From Sipunculus nudus (taxonomy: Eukaryota; Annelida; Sipuncula; Golfingiida; Sipunculidae): 64,000 bases of DNA. The notes below the pieces were generated by a model, which was not told the origin of the DNA, did not search any database, and saw only the letters and a list, made by a program, of their open reading frames with translations. Positions 44,401 to 51,240 of this stretch are shown piece by piece. The stretch covers positions 54,193,676 to 54,257,675 of the forward strand of contig CM049311.1 in NCBI GenBank assembly GCA_026874595.1. Reading direction: 5' to 3'. Positions within the stretch are counted from its first letter, which is position 1. Each line of letters begins with the position of its first letter. Position numbers and translations under genes: made by a program.

Positions 44401-46886
44401 TCATGGTGGCAATGTCAGCTTTAAAAGGATTGAGCAGACCATTTCATTGTGAATTACATGTTATTTCTTGATTTCTTTGTATTAAGATGGAAACAATCCA
44501 GTAGTCAAAGCTACCTGGTCACATTAGCAGATATTCTACTCTGTAAATTAATACATCTTTCCCACCTTGAACATCCTTGATGATGACCAGCCATTTACTC
44601 TATCCAACAGTGTGTTAATAAACTGTTTCCACCTGTATTGTGTGAAACTGCAAACTAAAAAGATTTCAAGCTAATAGTATTATCCTCTCTATACATTACC
44701 CTGCTTGCAATTTACCAAGACCATTTTGTGGCCTTTACTATTGTAGCCATCATTATTTGAACAGTACTTAAAAAACGTTAAATTCTACACTGAAAATGAG
44801 GTCCTCATTCATAATTTCATCAACTTAGGGCTAGAACTACATTAAATAATTATGCTTTAAATTAATTATTAATTTTTTTGCGAGAGGCATAGCAAGCCCT
44901 GTCATACTTGTACCATTTTACAAGTCTTTGCTACAAATAATATGTACAAGTTTTTTCTCAATAGAATATGTTGGAACCCTTTATAATAATGACTTTTCTC
45001 AGCTCATCCATTAACTGCTTCTTAATTGACTAGCAACCATGGTGCTGACACTTTTGTCTACTCTCAGGATCACTTCACAACATAAGTTGGCTGTTCTTCA
45101 GAATTGTCACAAATCAGCCAAAGTTTCTTAATCATTCATTGTGTAGGGTAAACAGACAATGATTGCTCAGTTAAGAAAATAAGTTCACATGTAAAAAGTT
45201 TGACCAAGGAATGGAAACTGCTATCTCATACTAGCTTTGTTGTTACATTGAAAATATAATACACATCTATTGTAGTCAGTGACTGCCTTCAGTAACTGAA
45301 AACTGGGAAATTAAAAAAAAAATGAATGATCAACCCACCACTATTGATATTATAGAAAAATTTGGCTGAGAAAGCAAATCTTTTTCATTCATTTATTTTG
45401 ATATTTCAGGATTCAGTCTTATTTCATGAGAGTATATTCTACAATGTGAACTACGGTAACCTGCAAGCCACACGTGAGGAAGTAATTCAAGCTGCCAAGA
45501 TGGCAGACATTCATGATTCTATAGTCAGAATGCCTCATGGCTATGAAACACAAGTTGGAGAGCGTGGTCTAAAACTTTCAGGTGGATAATAGGTTTATTA
45601 CTGCATTTTTCCTGGAAAATTGCAATAATTTGTTATTTTTAATACTGTAAATTGACTGTTCTTAATGGAATTATAAAGAAATAATTGATTGATTGAAATA
45701 TAGTGAAATTTTTTTTTTTGTTACCTTGCATACTTTTACACTTCTGAGATTATATATAAATCATACTGATGCAATCATATAGTGAGTGACTGTGGAAATC
45801 AGTTAATGTCTGCATTACCAATGGCGTTTTCATCAGTGTATTCTATAATAGAGTTCCTCTATAACACTGAAAGAGTTCAATCTTCTGATCAGAATGTCCA
45901 TATGAGATCAGTTTTTACGTCTGTTAACGTGTATTTTATGCATATGTTAGGTGGTGAGAAACAGCGCACAGCAATAGCCAGGGCTATCTTAAAAGATGCA
46001 CCGATACTTGTGTATGATGAGGCCACATCTTCTCTTGATTCAATTACAGAGCAGGTACAGTAATATTGACAGATATAATGCCAAACATATTTGAACTTTA
46101 TTCAGACTCAAGATTGAATCTAATGCAGATTTTGTTGTAGATTATTTTACCATTAGCAATATGTCAGCATAAACTCCTCTAAGTGTAACAATATGAAAAT
46201 TAGATTTATATTAAATTTAAATTTTCTGCATGTGAAGATGCTGTTTCTACATCAATTCCATATGAAAAAATTATATTTCCATCATTACCATATAAACAGA
46301 TATATGGTCAGTACTCTTGAAACAAAATTTTCTTGGTTGTAAACCTATGGCTAAAGCATCTCTTTTAAGTTCTGATCACTCAGTTAAATGTGTACAGATA
46401 GTGTCACAGTACATACAGGTTATCTGTATCTTTTATTTATTTACTTTATTCTTGCATCTGACAGTCACATTCAGCAGCTTTATCAGCAGATATGTATCAA
46501 TCCACCCCGTTTCTCCATCTTCATTGGTTTAAAGATTACAAATATCTACTGTTTATCGCAAAACTCCCCCCCCCCCTACTTACTCTAAATAGAAACTATC
46601 TAGGGATGTGTTAAACTAATTAAGTGAATTATTACAGAAAATCTTGGATGCTCTGAACCGGGTGACCAAGAACCGTACAACCATTGTGATAGCCCACCGA
46701 TTGTCGTCGGTCGTCGATGCTGATGAGATTTTAGTCTTGAAGGACGGTCAGGTCGCCGAGAGGGGGAACCATTATCAACTACTGGCCAATCCACACAGTC
46801 TGTATAGCGATCTCTGGCAGCAGCAGCACAAAGTGGCACTTGAGCAACAGAATAATGCAACAGGTCCTGAAACCAAGGCCGCCTAA
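10973..46886 (+). CDS. ABCB7: ABCB7, mitochondrial Atm1-type half ABC transporter (13 exons, N-terminus missing)
   Basis: Joined exons: 10973-11170, 14009-14138, 14619-14805, 34310-34391, 35945-36033, 36399-36486, 38604-38778, 39790-39947, 40575-40738, 41132-41261, 45410-45581, 45951-46054 and 46638-46886. All introns are GT-AG, phases agree, and the 1926 bases give 641 residues plus TAA. Numbered from the first visible residue, the membrane domain spans about 35-345 and the nucleotide-binding domain about 380-620: Walker A GGSGSGKST 419-427, Q467, LSGGEKQ 523-529, Walker B D547/E548, H579. [20 protein letters not shown] and NYETVKYFNNE are hallmarks of ABCB7, not ABCB6. Known role of the family: a homodimer in the mitochondrial inner membrane exporting a glutathione-linked sulfur compound for cytosolic iron-sulfur assembly. 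The presequence and start codon are not visible. The C-terminus ends GPETKAA, without the human cysteine-rich tail. Human ABCB7 has about 750 residues. Confidence 0.95.
11171..14008. other. ABCB7 intron, 2.8 kb
   Basis: Mostly AT-rich non-coding DNA. A more GC-rich island at about 11750-12530 contains CACCACCG motifs, an imperfect inverted repeat (ACCACCG at 11836 and CGGTGGT near 11866), and a repeated GGCCACTA[GT]GCACCACC (11821 and 11881). It looks like a decayed DNA transposon, but I could not define its ends. No further exon was recognised. Confidence 0.6.
14009..14138 (+). CDS. ABCB7: ABCB7 exon: first membrane helix and start of second
   Basis: Acceptor TTTTTGTTTCAG, donor GTAAGC. Enters in phase 0 and leaves after one base of a Tyr codon. 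Encodes [19 protein letters not shown], the conserved segment that in human reads as VVPFMFKYAVDSLN. Confidence 0.93.
14619..14805 (+). CDS. ABCB7: ABCB7 exon: second helix, coupling region
   Basis: Acceptor TACTTTACCAG, donor GTAAGA. Begins with the last two bases of a Tyr codon and ends with two bases of an Arg codon. Encodes [34 protein letters not shown] and [11 protein letters not shown], the most conserved part of the ABCB7 membrane domain. Confidence 0.95.
14806..14984. other. Start of the 19.5-kb ABCB7 intron (14806-34309)
   Basis: Short AT-rich stretch with the donor. The rest of this very long intron is nearly all transposable or repetitive DNA, listed separately below. Confidence 0.7.
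14985..15900. repeat. Hairpin-ended dispersed repeat, family C, copy 1
   Basis: Starts with a hairpin at 14985-15014: GTATCTGCCAAAAC, loop AAA, then GTTTTGTGGATAC, followed by AATG. The body has units with CATATCTCA, GGCATCCAT and ACTGGTGGCACCACCTGC-like landmarks. A second copy with the same opening lies at 48910-49950. The right end is not certain. Confidence 0.55.
16029..16910. repeat. Hairpin-ended element, truncated by insertion
   Basis: Opens AGCTCAGCTGAC CATAA CTCATCAGAGCT after five T, then the GTCC-rich tract and a body related to 28860-29590. It is interrupted at 16911, after ATGTTATAATT, by a further element; the comparable copy at 29585 continues into more T. Confidence 0.7.
16911..19110. 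repeat. Hairpin-ended 2.6-kb element, 3'-truncated copy
   Basis: Begins at AGCTCAGCTGAC, carries the GTCCGTCCGTC tract (16958-16997), and follows the element at 3917-6530 in order through the body up to about 6190 there. The similarity stops near 19110 and the usual end signature is absent. An internal piece near 17700 is also missing compared with 42500-42640. Confidence 0.7.
19111..20386. other. Intronic AT-rich DNA without recognised feature
   Basis: Very AT-rich sequence. TACACTGCCAAAAATAATTT at 19119 could be the terminus of a short DNA transposon, but I found no matching opposite end. No exon or RNA gene was recognised. Confidence 0.5.
20387..20472. repeat. (AT)43 microsatellite
   Basis: Uninterrupted AT dinucleotides over 86 bases. 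The YIYIYI open frames on both strands are artefacts of it. Confidence 0.99.
20473..21609. other. Intronic DNA without recognised feature
   Basis: AT-rich except for a moderately GC-richer piece at 20660-20960 (TTACGGCATGTCCGCTTTAC). No homologous copy elsewhere in the window and no coding signal were seen. Confidence 0.5.
21610..21972. repeat. Left part of an interrupted host repeat
   Basis: Matches the body of the hairpin-ended elements (compare 29000-29330). It stops in a T-run after CATGGAAC, where the element 21973-26243 is inserted, and resumes at 26244 with TTTTCCTGTAAGC. The uninterrupted form is seen at 4495-4520 and 28618-28645. Confidence 0.8.
21973..26243. mobile_element. Hairpin-ended element carrying AGGTCA direct-repeat arrays, with a nested family B copy
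   Basis: Starts AGCTCAGCTGAC TTTCA GTCATGCTGGGCT, then a GTCC/GGCC-rich tract, and ends GGCAGCTGAGTGTCATGACC and GGGTCACTTG. The body is composed of units with AGGTCACAAGGTCAAAGGTC-type repeats (22302-22330, 22443-22475, 22723-22748, 25138-25165, 25278-25310, 25431-25455, 25565-25600 and others). A family B copy, ending at about 26078 with a GGCACC TGC GGTGCC hairpin, lies within it. No coding region was found. Confidence 0.7.
24250..26078. repeat. Family B element, partial copy
   Basis: 24255-24760 follows 8915-9420 in order (ATAACTCAAAAAATATTTCA, then ATGGGGTCATGA). The right end repeats the family B terminus: GATACTCTGG, GGCACC TGC GGTGCC, AAGAAATATCTAGTT. The hairpin at the left end is missing or too diverged to see. 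Confidence 0.6.
26244..26828. repeat. Right part of the interrupted host repeat
   Basis: Continues the host sequence from 21972, matching 18080-18680 loosely (CACCATGCAGTCACC, ATGATAGACAAAGATGCAGT-like landmarks). It is cut off at about 26828, where a further element fragment begins. Confidence 0.65.
26829..28023. repeat. Hairpin-ended element, 5'-truncated, split by a Harbinger-type MITE
   Basis: Begins inside the first hairpin (AGTCATCTGAGCTATAG), continues with the GTCC-like tract and the CGGCATACTGTTA landmark, is split by 26949-27562, and resumes with TTAGATGTTCCCAAGATC. It is cut at 28023, in a T-run, by the next element. Confidence 0.7.
26949..27562. mobile_element. PIF/Harbinger-type MITE (614 bp, TTA target duplication)
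   Basis: Left terminus AGCCAGCTGTACATGAGGC and right terminus, read in reverse, AGCCAGCCATACACAAGGC: long imperfect terminal inverted repeats. TTA lies outside both ends (26946-26948 and 27563-27565), while uninterrupted relatives have a single GTTAGATGT. A 3-bp TTA duplication is typical of PIF/Harbinger. The subterminal regions are full of ACATGTCGC and GCGACATGT motifs in both orientations, as expected for transposase binding. The 123-residue frame at 27195-27566 lies within it and looks fortuitous. Confidence 0.8.
28024..31169. mobile_element. Hairpin-ended dispersed element, long copy (3.1 kb)
   Basis: Starts with the same hairpin as 3917 (loop TATAA), followed by GTCCGTCC repeats (28076-28117), and ends CAGCTGAGCGCCGTGACC and GGTCCCTTG. 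Its first 630 bases follow 3917-4540. From about 28660 it follows the second body type, also seen at 2981-3916 and 6531-6900. It supplies the uninterrupted site for the insertion at 3917-6530. Confidence 0.75.
31170..31521. repeat. Tandem units of about 175 bp, left part
   Basis: Units with GCAGATACNGNCCTGATTTT and ACCAGTTACAGATCGAGTTC landmarks at about 31180 and 31352. The series resumes after the insertion 31522-32479. Confidence 0.7.
31522..32479. mobile_element. Hairpin-ended element, family E (958 bp)
   Basis: Begins AGCCCTCAGCTCATAGGCTG ATGGGC, a GCCC/GGGC hairpin, directly followed by TATTGTCGTCACCC and a GTCCGTCC tract. It contains three related blocks of about 300 bases (ATATCTC..AAAGGATTCA..GGAATTTTATTTCATCAGTG) and ends ATATTCTAG. 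Left flank CATGTACAGCC plus T-run and right flank TTTCGCAATGC match the uninterrupted unit at 32608-32645, so both borders are supported. Confidence 0.75.
32480..32770. repeat. Tandem units of about 155-175 bp, right part
   Basis: Two further units (starting near 32485 and 32640) with the CAGATACTGGCCTGA and ATAATGACC[AC]NTTACAGAT landmarks, continuing the series from 31521. Confidence 0.7.
32771..33402. other. Intronic DNA without recognised feature
   Basis: No repeat match inside the window and no exon recognised. Confidence 0.5.
33403..34194. repeat. Hairpin-ended element with 166-bp-type units
   Basis: Starts AGCTCAGCTGACTGAATGAGCT after five T, contains CATCTGTCC-rich sequence and 166-bp-type units (TAACAGGGCACAAATCGTAA at 33505), and ends GTCAGCTAAGTGTTATGACC and GGGTCACTTCTTG. 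This complete copy shows that the units at 1-2980 belong to the same kind of element. Confidence 0.7.
34310..34391 (+). CDS. ABCB7: ABCB7 exon: third membrane helix
   Basis: Acceptor TTTTAACCTTCCAG, donor GTAAGT. Completes the Arg codon from 14805 and gives [20 protein letters not shown], the hydrophobic third-helix segment conserved in ABCB7. Ends in phase 0. Confidence 0.93.
34918..35440. repeat. Palindrome-headed dispersed repeat, family F, copy 1
   Basis: Opens with the perfect palindrome CCATCATATGATGG (34925-34938) and AAGTATTATG, then a GTCCATCC tract and blocks with GATGGATTTTCACGAAACTC. It ends with an imperfect TGCAC/GTGCA hairpin followed by TTGTTA. It lies inside an ABCB7 intron. 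Confidence 0.65.
35457..35860. repeat. Family F repeat, copy 2
   Basis: Opens ATATGCCCATGTATGACTGG AAGTATTAC, where the palindrome is degenerate. The same block order as copy 1 follows, ending GCACTTTTGCAGTGCTGTTG. Arranged head to tail with copy 1. Confidence 0.65.
35945..36033 (+). CDS. ABCB7: ABCB7 exon: fourth membrane helix
   Basis: Acceptor ATGCTCCTACAG, donor GTAAGG. Encodes [20 protein letters not shown] and ends after two bases of an Arg codon. Matches the human segment beginning YYKCGAQFALVTLG. Confidence 0.93.
36399..36486 (+). CDS. ABCB7: ABCB7 exon: cytosolic/matrix loop after helix 4
   Basis: The acceptor CAAATTAAAG has a poor pyrimidine tract, but phase and homology fix it; donor GTAAGT. 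Encodes [20 protein letters not shown] and SLINYETVK, where ABCB7/Atm1 proteins are almost invariant. Confidence 0.93.
36680..37636. repeat. Intronic repeat with 166-bp-type units
   Basis: A GTCTGTCTGTCC tract (36721-36770) is followed by three diverged units (CCTGAAATTAGGTCTCTGTT and GGGCTCC landmarks) and a terminus GACCCATCGGTCACTTG near 37618-37635. The C-run at 37207-37226 lies within it. Confidence 0.6.
37700..38085. repeat. Family F repeat fragment
   Basis: Contains TAGTGTCACCATGATAACTC, GATGGATTTTCACAAAATTC and AATGGGTCAGAGGTCACAAG, in the same order as in the family F copies at 34918 and 35457. Ends are unclear. Confidence 0.5.
38350..38525. mobile_element. Tc1/mariner (pogo/Tigger-like) MITE, 176 bp
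   Basis: Termini CAGTGGAACCCC and GGGGTTCCACTG are exact inverted repeats flanked by TA on both sides (38348-38349 and 38526-38527). The interior repeats CGACCACC / GGTCGTAATT in opposite orientations, so the whole element could fold on itself. CAGTGGAACC termini with TA duplication are typical of pogo/Tigger-derived MITEs. Confidence 0.9.
38604..38778 (+). CDS. ABCB7: ABCB7 exon: helix 5 region
   Basis: Acceptor CTCTTTGATAG, donor GTAAAT. Starts [20 protein letters not shown] and continues through [20 protein letters not shown] and MASQGIIDG, leaving one base of a Gly codon. YFNNE directly follows NYETVK from the preceding exon, as in human ABCB7. Confidence 0.95.
39431..39613. mobile_element. 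Pogo-like MITE, degenerate second family member
   Basis: Right terminus GAGGTTCCACTG followed by TA; left terminus TAGTGAAACCCGTGAAATAA is a mutated counterpart. The interior repeats GTGGTCTTA and AAGACCACC. Similar design to 38350-38525 but with a different interior sequence. Confidence 0.7.
39790..39947 (+). CDS. ABCB7: ABCB7 exon: helix 6 and linker
   Basis: Acceptor TCATTTGTTCAG, donor GTAGGT. Encodes [20 protein letters not shown] and [19 protein letters not shown], nearly identical to vertebrate ABCB7 and the best evidence against ABCB6 or plasma-membrane ABCB proteins. Phase 0 at its end. Confidence 0.97.
40575..40738 (+). CDS. ABCB7: ABCB7 exon: start of nucleotide-binding domain, Walker A
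   Basis: Acceptor CCTCTCATTTCAG, donor GTATGT. Begins [12 protein letters not shown], continues [13 protein letters not shown] with the A-loop tyrosine, and ends [15 protein letters not shown], so the intron splits the Walker A motif before its lysine. Confidence 0.96.
41028..41135 (+). repeat. 45-bp direct duplication of a splice acceptor
   Basis: Bases 41028-41072 and 41091-41135 are identical, separated by 18 bases. Each copy contains the acceptor TTTTATTATTTAG followed by GAAA; the second is the true acceptor of the next ABCB7 exon. Use of the first (AG at 41067-41068) would add 63 bases with an early in-frame TAA after Gly-Lys-Ala. Confidence 0.95.
41132..41261 (+). CDS. ABCB7: ABCB7 exon: Walker A lysine to Q-loop
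   Basis: Acceptor TTTTATTATTTAG (second of two identical copies), donor GTAAGC. Completes Gly and gives [20 protein letters not shown] through QAIGVVPQ. The terminal Gln is the Q-loop residue contacting Mg and ATP. Ends in phase 0. Confidence 0.96.
41427..41731. mobile_element. Short DNA transposon (MITE), about 305 bp
   Basis: Inverted termini AGGTATGGTTCTCAGGCAC and GTGCCTGAGAACCATAACCT enclose an AT-rich interior with GCCCGCCCTCATTGATTTC. A reverse-oriented, partly decayed copy lies at 53931-54150. The right end directly borders the element at 41737. Superfamily not determined. Confidence 0.75.
41737..44343. mobile_element. Hairpin-ended dispersed element, complete copy (2.6 kb)
   Basis: Same start hairpin and GTCCGTCC tract, same body order and same end signature (CAGCTGAGCGCTGTGACC, GGGTCCCTTG) as 3917-6530. 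It follows a run of six T at the edge of the MITE 41427-41731. Its short frames are repeat artefacts seen in other copies. Confidence 0.8.
44344..45409. other. ABCB7 intron remainder without recognised feature
   Basis: AT-rich, no repeat match within the window, no additional exon seen. Confidence 0.55.
45410..45581 (+). CDS. ABCB7: ABCB7 exon: helical subdomain up to the signature motif
   Basis: Acceptor TTTTGATATTTCAG; donor GTGGAT is unusually weak. Encodes [18 protein letters not shown], then [18 protein letters not shown], and leaves the first base of the first Gly of LSGGEKQ. Reading through the donor gives Ser-Gly-Gly and then TAA, so retention would truncate the protein inside the signature. 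Confidence 0.95.
45951..46054 (+). CDS. ABCB7: ABCB7 exon: signature and Walker B
   Basis: Acceptor TTTTATGCATATGTTAG, donor GTACAG. Completes [17 protein letters not shown] and gives [17 protein letters not shown] with Walker B aspartate, catalytic glutamate and D-loop. Phase 0 at its end. Confidence 0.96.
46638..46886 (+). CDS. ABCB7: ABCB7 last exon: H-loop and C-terminus
   Basis: Acceptor GAATTATTACAG. Encodes [20 protein letters not shown] with the H-loop histidine, then [20 protein letters not shown], and ends after GPETKAA with TAA at 46884-46886. The tail after the conserved LYSDLW is about 25 residues and glutamine-rich. Human ABCB7 continues further to a cysteine-rich end that is absent here; a spliced alternative cannot be excluded. 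Confidence 0.95.
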   Translation, partial: KILDALNRVTKNRTTIVIAHRLSSVVDADEILVLKDGQVAERGNHYQLLANPHSLYSDLWQQQHKVALEQQNNATGPETKAA

Positions 46887-47655
46887 CGACTGGACCTTCA
46901 TTTTACTAAAAATTTATCTAAAATCATGTCACAATTACACTAAACTGCAGCCATTGTGAGATTTTGTACCTCAGACACATAATCAATGAAAGTTGGCCCA
47001 TTTATAAAGCTGATTATAGGATGGTGAGTGTCTGGTTGTCTTAATAACTGTGACATAAACCACATAAAGACTAAACTGGTACAGTTCCTGTGTTGAAAAT
47101 TCATCCTTAAAAGAAGCTGGTCTGAGGTACACACACTTGGGATGTAATGGATAAAAGAGACTAAATAACATTTTTCTGAAAGGTTTTCTTTTTTCTTCTG
47201 GTCCTTTATCACACAATTAGTAGCTGCATTTGATGTGCTTAAATACATATTCTACTTTATAGGCTGTATTACAGAGTATTATAATAACAAGGTTTCTGCT
47301 TTGCTATGTGTTCTTTACAATGTTTGATATGTATACATCACTAGCCTTACCTCTTGGGCCTGTTTATGGCTGTCATTCAGTTTGTCGCAGTTTGGCATCT
47401 TCTTTTCAAACTTTGTTTCCCAGCTGTTACCCTTGGTATGTATTCCCCTGAGCACCCTAGTAAGCAGTTTGGTTTGTTCTTGAGCCATTCTTAACTTATA
47501 GTCATCATCTTATCAGCCATTCTTAACACATTGCCTGTCATACCAACAGTGAAAACAACCATTCCCATAAATTTTGGCAATGAGCTTCAAAACATCTGTC
47601 ACAATGGATTGCTGGGCTCTAGCGGTTTTCTTTATATATCACATTTTTAGGGAAC
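46887..47655. other. Presumed ABCB7 3' UTR and downstream DNA
   Basis: No coding signal. I found no canonical AATAAA close to the stop codon, so the transcript end is unresolved; a variant signal or a long UTR is likely. Confidence 0.4.
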
Positions 47656-48880
47656 CTGTGAGCTTATGCGATGGCACAGCATTGTCTGTCATCCGTCCGC
47701 CGTCCAGGGCTGGCTTTCTACCATCCATGGCTGCAAGTCAGAAACCGTCAGAGCTAGCTGCTCCAAATTACATGTAAGAATTAGTCACATGTGAAACTTG
47801 GTGCCCTTGAGATTATTATTGTGTATGAGCATTAATTTAGATTTTATAGAGAAAAAGCTTAAAAATCTTTAAAAATCTTCTTCTCTTAAACTGTCCAGCC
47901 AAATTGTTTAGTATTTCAAAGAAATGTTCCTTGGAACAATCTCTCTCAAGTTTGTTCGAATGAATTCAGTTCGATGATTTTTGACCGAGTTACAGGAAGT
48001 TGAACTTAGTCATCTGTGCAAAAAAGTATACTAAACTTTAAATCTCAGAAACAGCTGGAGCTGTCATCACTAAATTTTATGCCAATGTTTGTAACATGAG
48101 TCATATCTGAAATTGAGGTGTTGGTGGTGCCAACTACATCGATCTGTTTTTCTACAAGCAAAAATGTAATTTTAGACTCTTCTAGCTTAAACAATGTTTT
48201 TTTTTTAAGAAACTGTTAAGCTGATTGGTTTCAACTTTACAAGAATTATTCTATGGTAGGGTTCTGCCAGTTTTATAAGAATAGATTGGGAAAATGCAGC
48301 TTTAAAAAAGCAGTGGGGCCAATTGAAAAAGGCTTTCTGTGTTTGAAAACAGATTTGACAACATGCCCAGTTTCAGCAGCCAAGTCAAGAGGTCACTCAG
48401 TACAACCAGGTGGGGTCCAGACATCACCATGGCAACTGACCTGGCTTTGTCTGGTGTCTAGACAATGTGTCTAGACGTCTAGATGCAGCATCTAGATGTC
48501 TAGACACATTGTCTAGACGCAGAATGCCCAGATTAGAATTATTAGAACTATATCTTTCAACTGTTTGAAAAAACTTGGTTTGCATTATTAGTGAATCTGT
48601 AAGCTTATGCAATGGTGTGGAGTCGTCCATCTTCCGTTGTCCATCATGCGTCATAGCTATCTCAAAAAGTGCAGGAGCTAGGATCACCAAATTTTTTTGA
48701 GAAAAATTTGTCATCTAAAAAATTCTGTCGGATTTTGCTTATATCTTGGATAGCTGCATTTTCATAGATTTTATAGGAGAGAAGCTTAAAAAACATCCAA
48801 AAATGTTCTTCTCTGAAACCATGCTGCCAAATTGTCTGTTCATCTGTTCTAATAATCCTCCCTGGTAAAAAGGACACATC
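47656..48880. repeat. Dispersed repeat with GAGCTTATGCGATGG start, two copies
   Basis: GTGAGCTTATGCGATGGCAC at about 47658 and GAATCTGTAAGCTTATGCAATGG at about 48592 are followed in both cases by a short GTCC/CATCCGTCC tract, a CAGGAGCTA/CAGAGCTAG-like motif and ATTTTATAGAGAAAAAGCTTA-like sequence. The second copy is truncated near 48860. Confidence 0.55.
48456..48518. repeat. 63-bp near-perfect palindrome rich in TCTAGA
   Basis: The left arm 48456-48486 begins GTCTAGACAATGTGTCTAGA and the right arm 48488-48518 is its reverse complement with one mismatch, around a single central A. Each arm contains TCTAGA or close variants two or three times. On either strand it could form a 31-bp hairpin or cruciform. 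Confidence 0.95.
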
Positions 48881-48909
48881 CGAAATATCCTGACTGATAC
48901 ATCCTGATT

Positions 48910-49950
48910 GTATCCGCCAAAACAGAGTTTTGCCGATACTATGTTTTCAGTCGGACGCCAACCCCGCCGCCACTTAGGTTTCAGGAGAACTTCTCTGTAA
49001 CCACTGGGCAGAATTTTTTAAATTCGGAATTATGGTAGGGTTACATGCGAACTGCTGCCCCCTTATTTTTGGTTGACCTCTGTACTTCCTCTCTGCCCAG
49101 CGTCCATATGTGTGTCTCTTTCCACACATAAACCTACATATCTCAGGAACCATTTGACCTAAAAATGTAGCCCTTGGGTAGCTTTATAACATACACTAAA
49201 AATGGTGGCACCACCTGCAACCATTTTTGCACAGTGTCTGTCTGTAAGTCTCTGTGGAATAAAATCACTCATATCTCGGCAGTGGTTTGACATAACTGCC
49301 TAATTCTGCCACCTTTTGCAGTTTATACATCCTGGACAGCTTTCTTGATTTTATGACAGATGGCGCCGCCTTCATTCACGTTTACGCTGCAGACATCCAA
49401 GCTCATATCTTGGGAACCATTTGACCCATTGGGCCAAAATTTTGCATGTGTATAGATCTCACATAGCTCTTATCATCCGCAAAACTGGTGGCACCACCTG
49501 CAACCATTTTGCACTTTTTGCACAGCATTTGTCTGTTTGTCTGCTGTGGGATAAAATCACTCATATCTTGGCTGTGGTGTGACATATCTGCCTAAAATTT
49601 TGCATATGTATACAACTTGATCAGCTTTCTGGATTTATTCATAGGTGGCACAAACTACATACACATTTTGGCTGCAGACATCCATGCTAATATGCAACAC
49701 CTCACTCTATTTCCCCATGCCACTCAATCCATGCCTCACTTCACCCGTTCAACTCTTTTTGACTACCCGTATTATAGTTTTAAAATGTCCTAGTCCGAAA
49801 CTTGCAGGTCCTAAACATCTATTTTGCTGAAATCATAATACTAAGGTAGATATGCAGGACATAAGAGGATCAATATTAAATTTTAAAAATAATCCTCCAT
49901 TCATATTTCCAAGCTTTGCACAGGTTTGCATTAGGCCTGTCGGTCTTGTT
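48910..49950. repeat. Hairpin-ended dispersed repeat, family C, copy 2
   Basis: Opens with GTATCCGCCAAAAC, loop AGA, GTTTTGCCGATAC, then TATG (48910-48943). The body has repeated blocks with CATATCTCGGCAGTGGTTTG, GGTGGCACCACCTGCAACCA and GTCTGTCTG. It ends TTAGGCCTGTCGGTCTTGTT. Confidence 0.65.
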
Positions 49951-51240
49951 TTATAATAATATTAACCCAAGAAACATGCTGATATATCATGTATTAAGGT
50001 TTTGTTTCATATTCTTTTTAATTGTATAAAAAAATGCCCTGCTCATAATTATCATGTTGCTTTGAAAACTTCAGTCATAATACGGGATTTAAATGTATTT
50101 AAATTTCACTTGTGATATACATACATTTATATAAATATATTGCGCTATATACATATATTTATATATATATATATATATATATATCTGTATATGTCTTTGG
50201 AAAGGACAGGCTTGTTTAATAATAACATCAGTAAAAGTTTTGTATATTTTTAGCATGGCATTGTCCATAGATAAATAAACATTAAAAAACAACATTTTGT
50301 AAAATACAGTGTGACTGAAAAAAGAAACTGACCACAGTACCTGTTTGCTTCAGATCTGCCAGGACACAGAGTGTGAATTAAAATATACCAGTATCATGTG
50401 TGATCTGTATCCACTTTAGCAATTAAGGTTGGAACAAGAACCATATCAGAAAGCTTAGTTTTTTATCATCTTGTTATTTCTTTTAAAACTCTAGATGAAG
50501 TTGCAGCATGGCATTAAACCAGCAGTTGTCAGGCCTGCAGCTCCAGGTGCTCTGCAATTTCCCAAGTGTGTTTGCTCAATTGTTAGACATTGTAACTATG
50601 ACCACAGGGACATGTCTCTTACTGTATGCACCAATCATTTTTATGTCTTTAGAAACAGTTGTATTCAGAAACTTGAATGCATCTTAAAAAGGGATATGAT
50701 AAAGTAATTTATGTGTAGCAATGCAACAGGAACACCCCTACTTATTTATTTTGACATTTTCTGACATGCAGGTTTGCCTAGTATGCAGATAAATTATTTA
50801 TGTGTCCTTAATCAAATAAACTGCATGAAACAACAACAGAAAATGTGAAAAGTTTGTGTAAGTAGTGTCTCATTTTTCCAAACTGTTGTGTTCTTTTGCA
50901 TTGCTATGAATGGTAGTCTTTGCCATTGTTACTGGGCAGCATTTTGATTATAAGTAAAAGAAGGAAAAGCTGCTTATCAAAACATGCCAAATATACAATT
51001 CACACAAATGCTAGCAGTAGGCAGATTATTTTATAATATGGGGGTCATGCAAGGCTGACAGAAGAATTCACGGTTATAGTCAGGTTACAGTGTTTCCAAG
51101 AATAACAATACAACTGCCATGACCATATATGGCCTGGCATGAAGGAAACAGTGCACCACCAGTGCCAGCGCCCAGACAGAAATAGAGAATTGAATTCTTC
51201 ATTAACAGGGGAAATTTCGCAACCTTCAGACATGGTTATG
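49951..51240. other. Intergenic DNA with a short AT microsatellite
   Basis: An (AT)n run lies at about 50158-50184. The open frame at 50495-50707 follows a possible acceptor (TTTTAAAACTCTAG) but resembles nothing I recognise. AATAAA at 50274-50279 could be a polyadenylation signal but is 3.4 kb from the ABCB7 stop. Confidence 0.4.

Noticed and set aside
45782-45950. Open frame upstream of the signature exon as an exon extension
   Set aside because: The conserved protein continues directly from LS to GGEKQ; the upstream residues have no counterpart and the AG at 45949-45950 fits the phase.
46940-47248. 102-codon minus-strand frame downstream of ABCB7
   Set aside because: No recognisable domain; it overlaps the probable 3' UTR and has AT-rich noise composition.
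50495-50707. 70-codon frame after a possible acceptor, as an extra 3' exon of ABCB7
   Set aside because: The ABCB7 frame already ends in TAA at 46886, and the residues match no ABCB7 tail.
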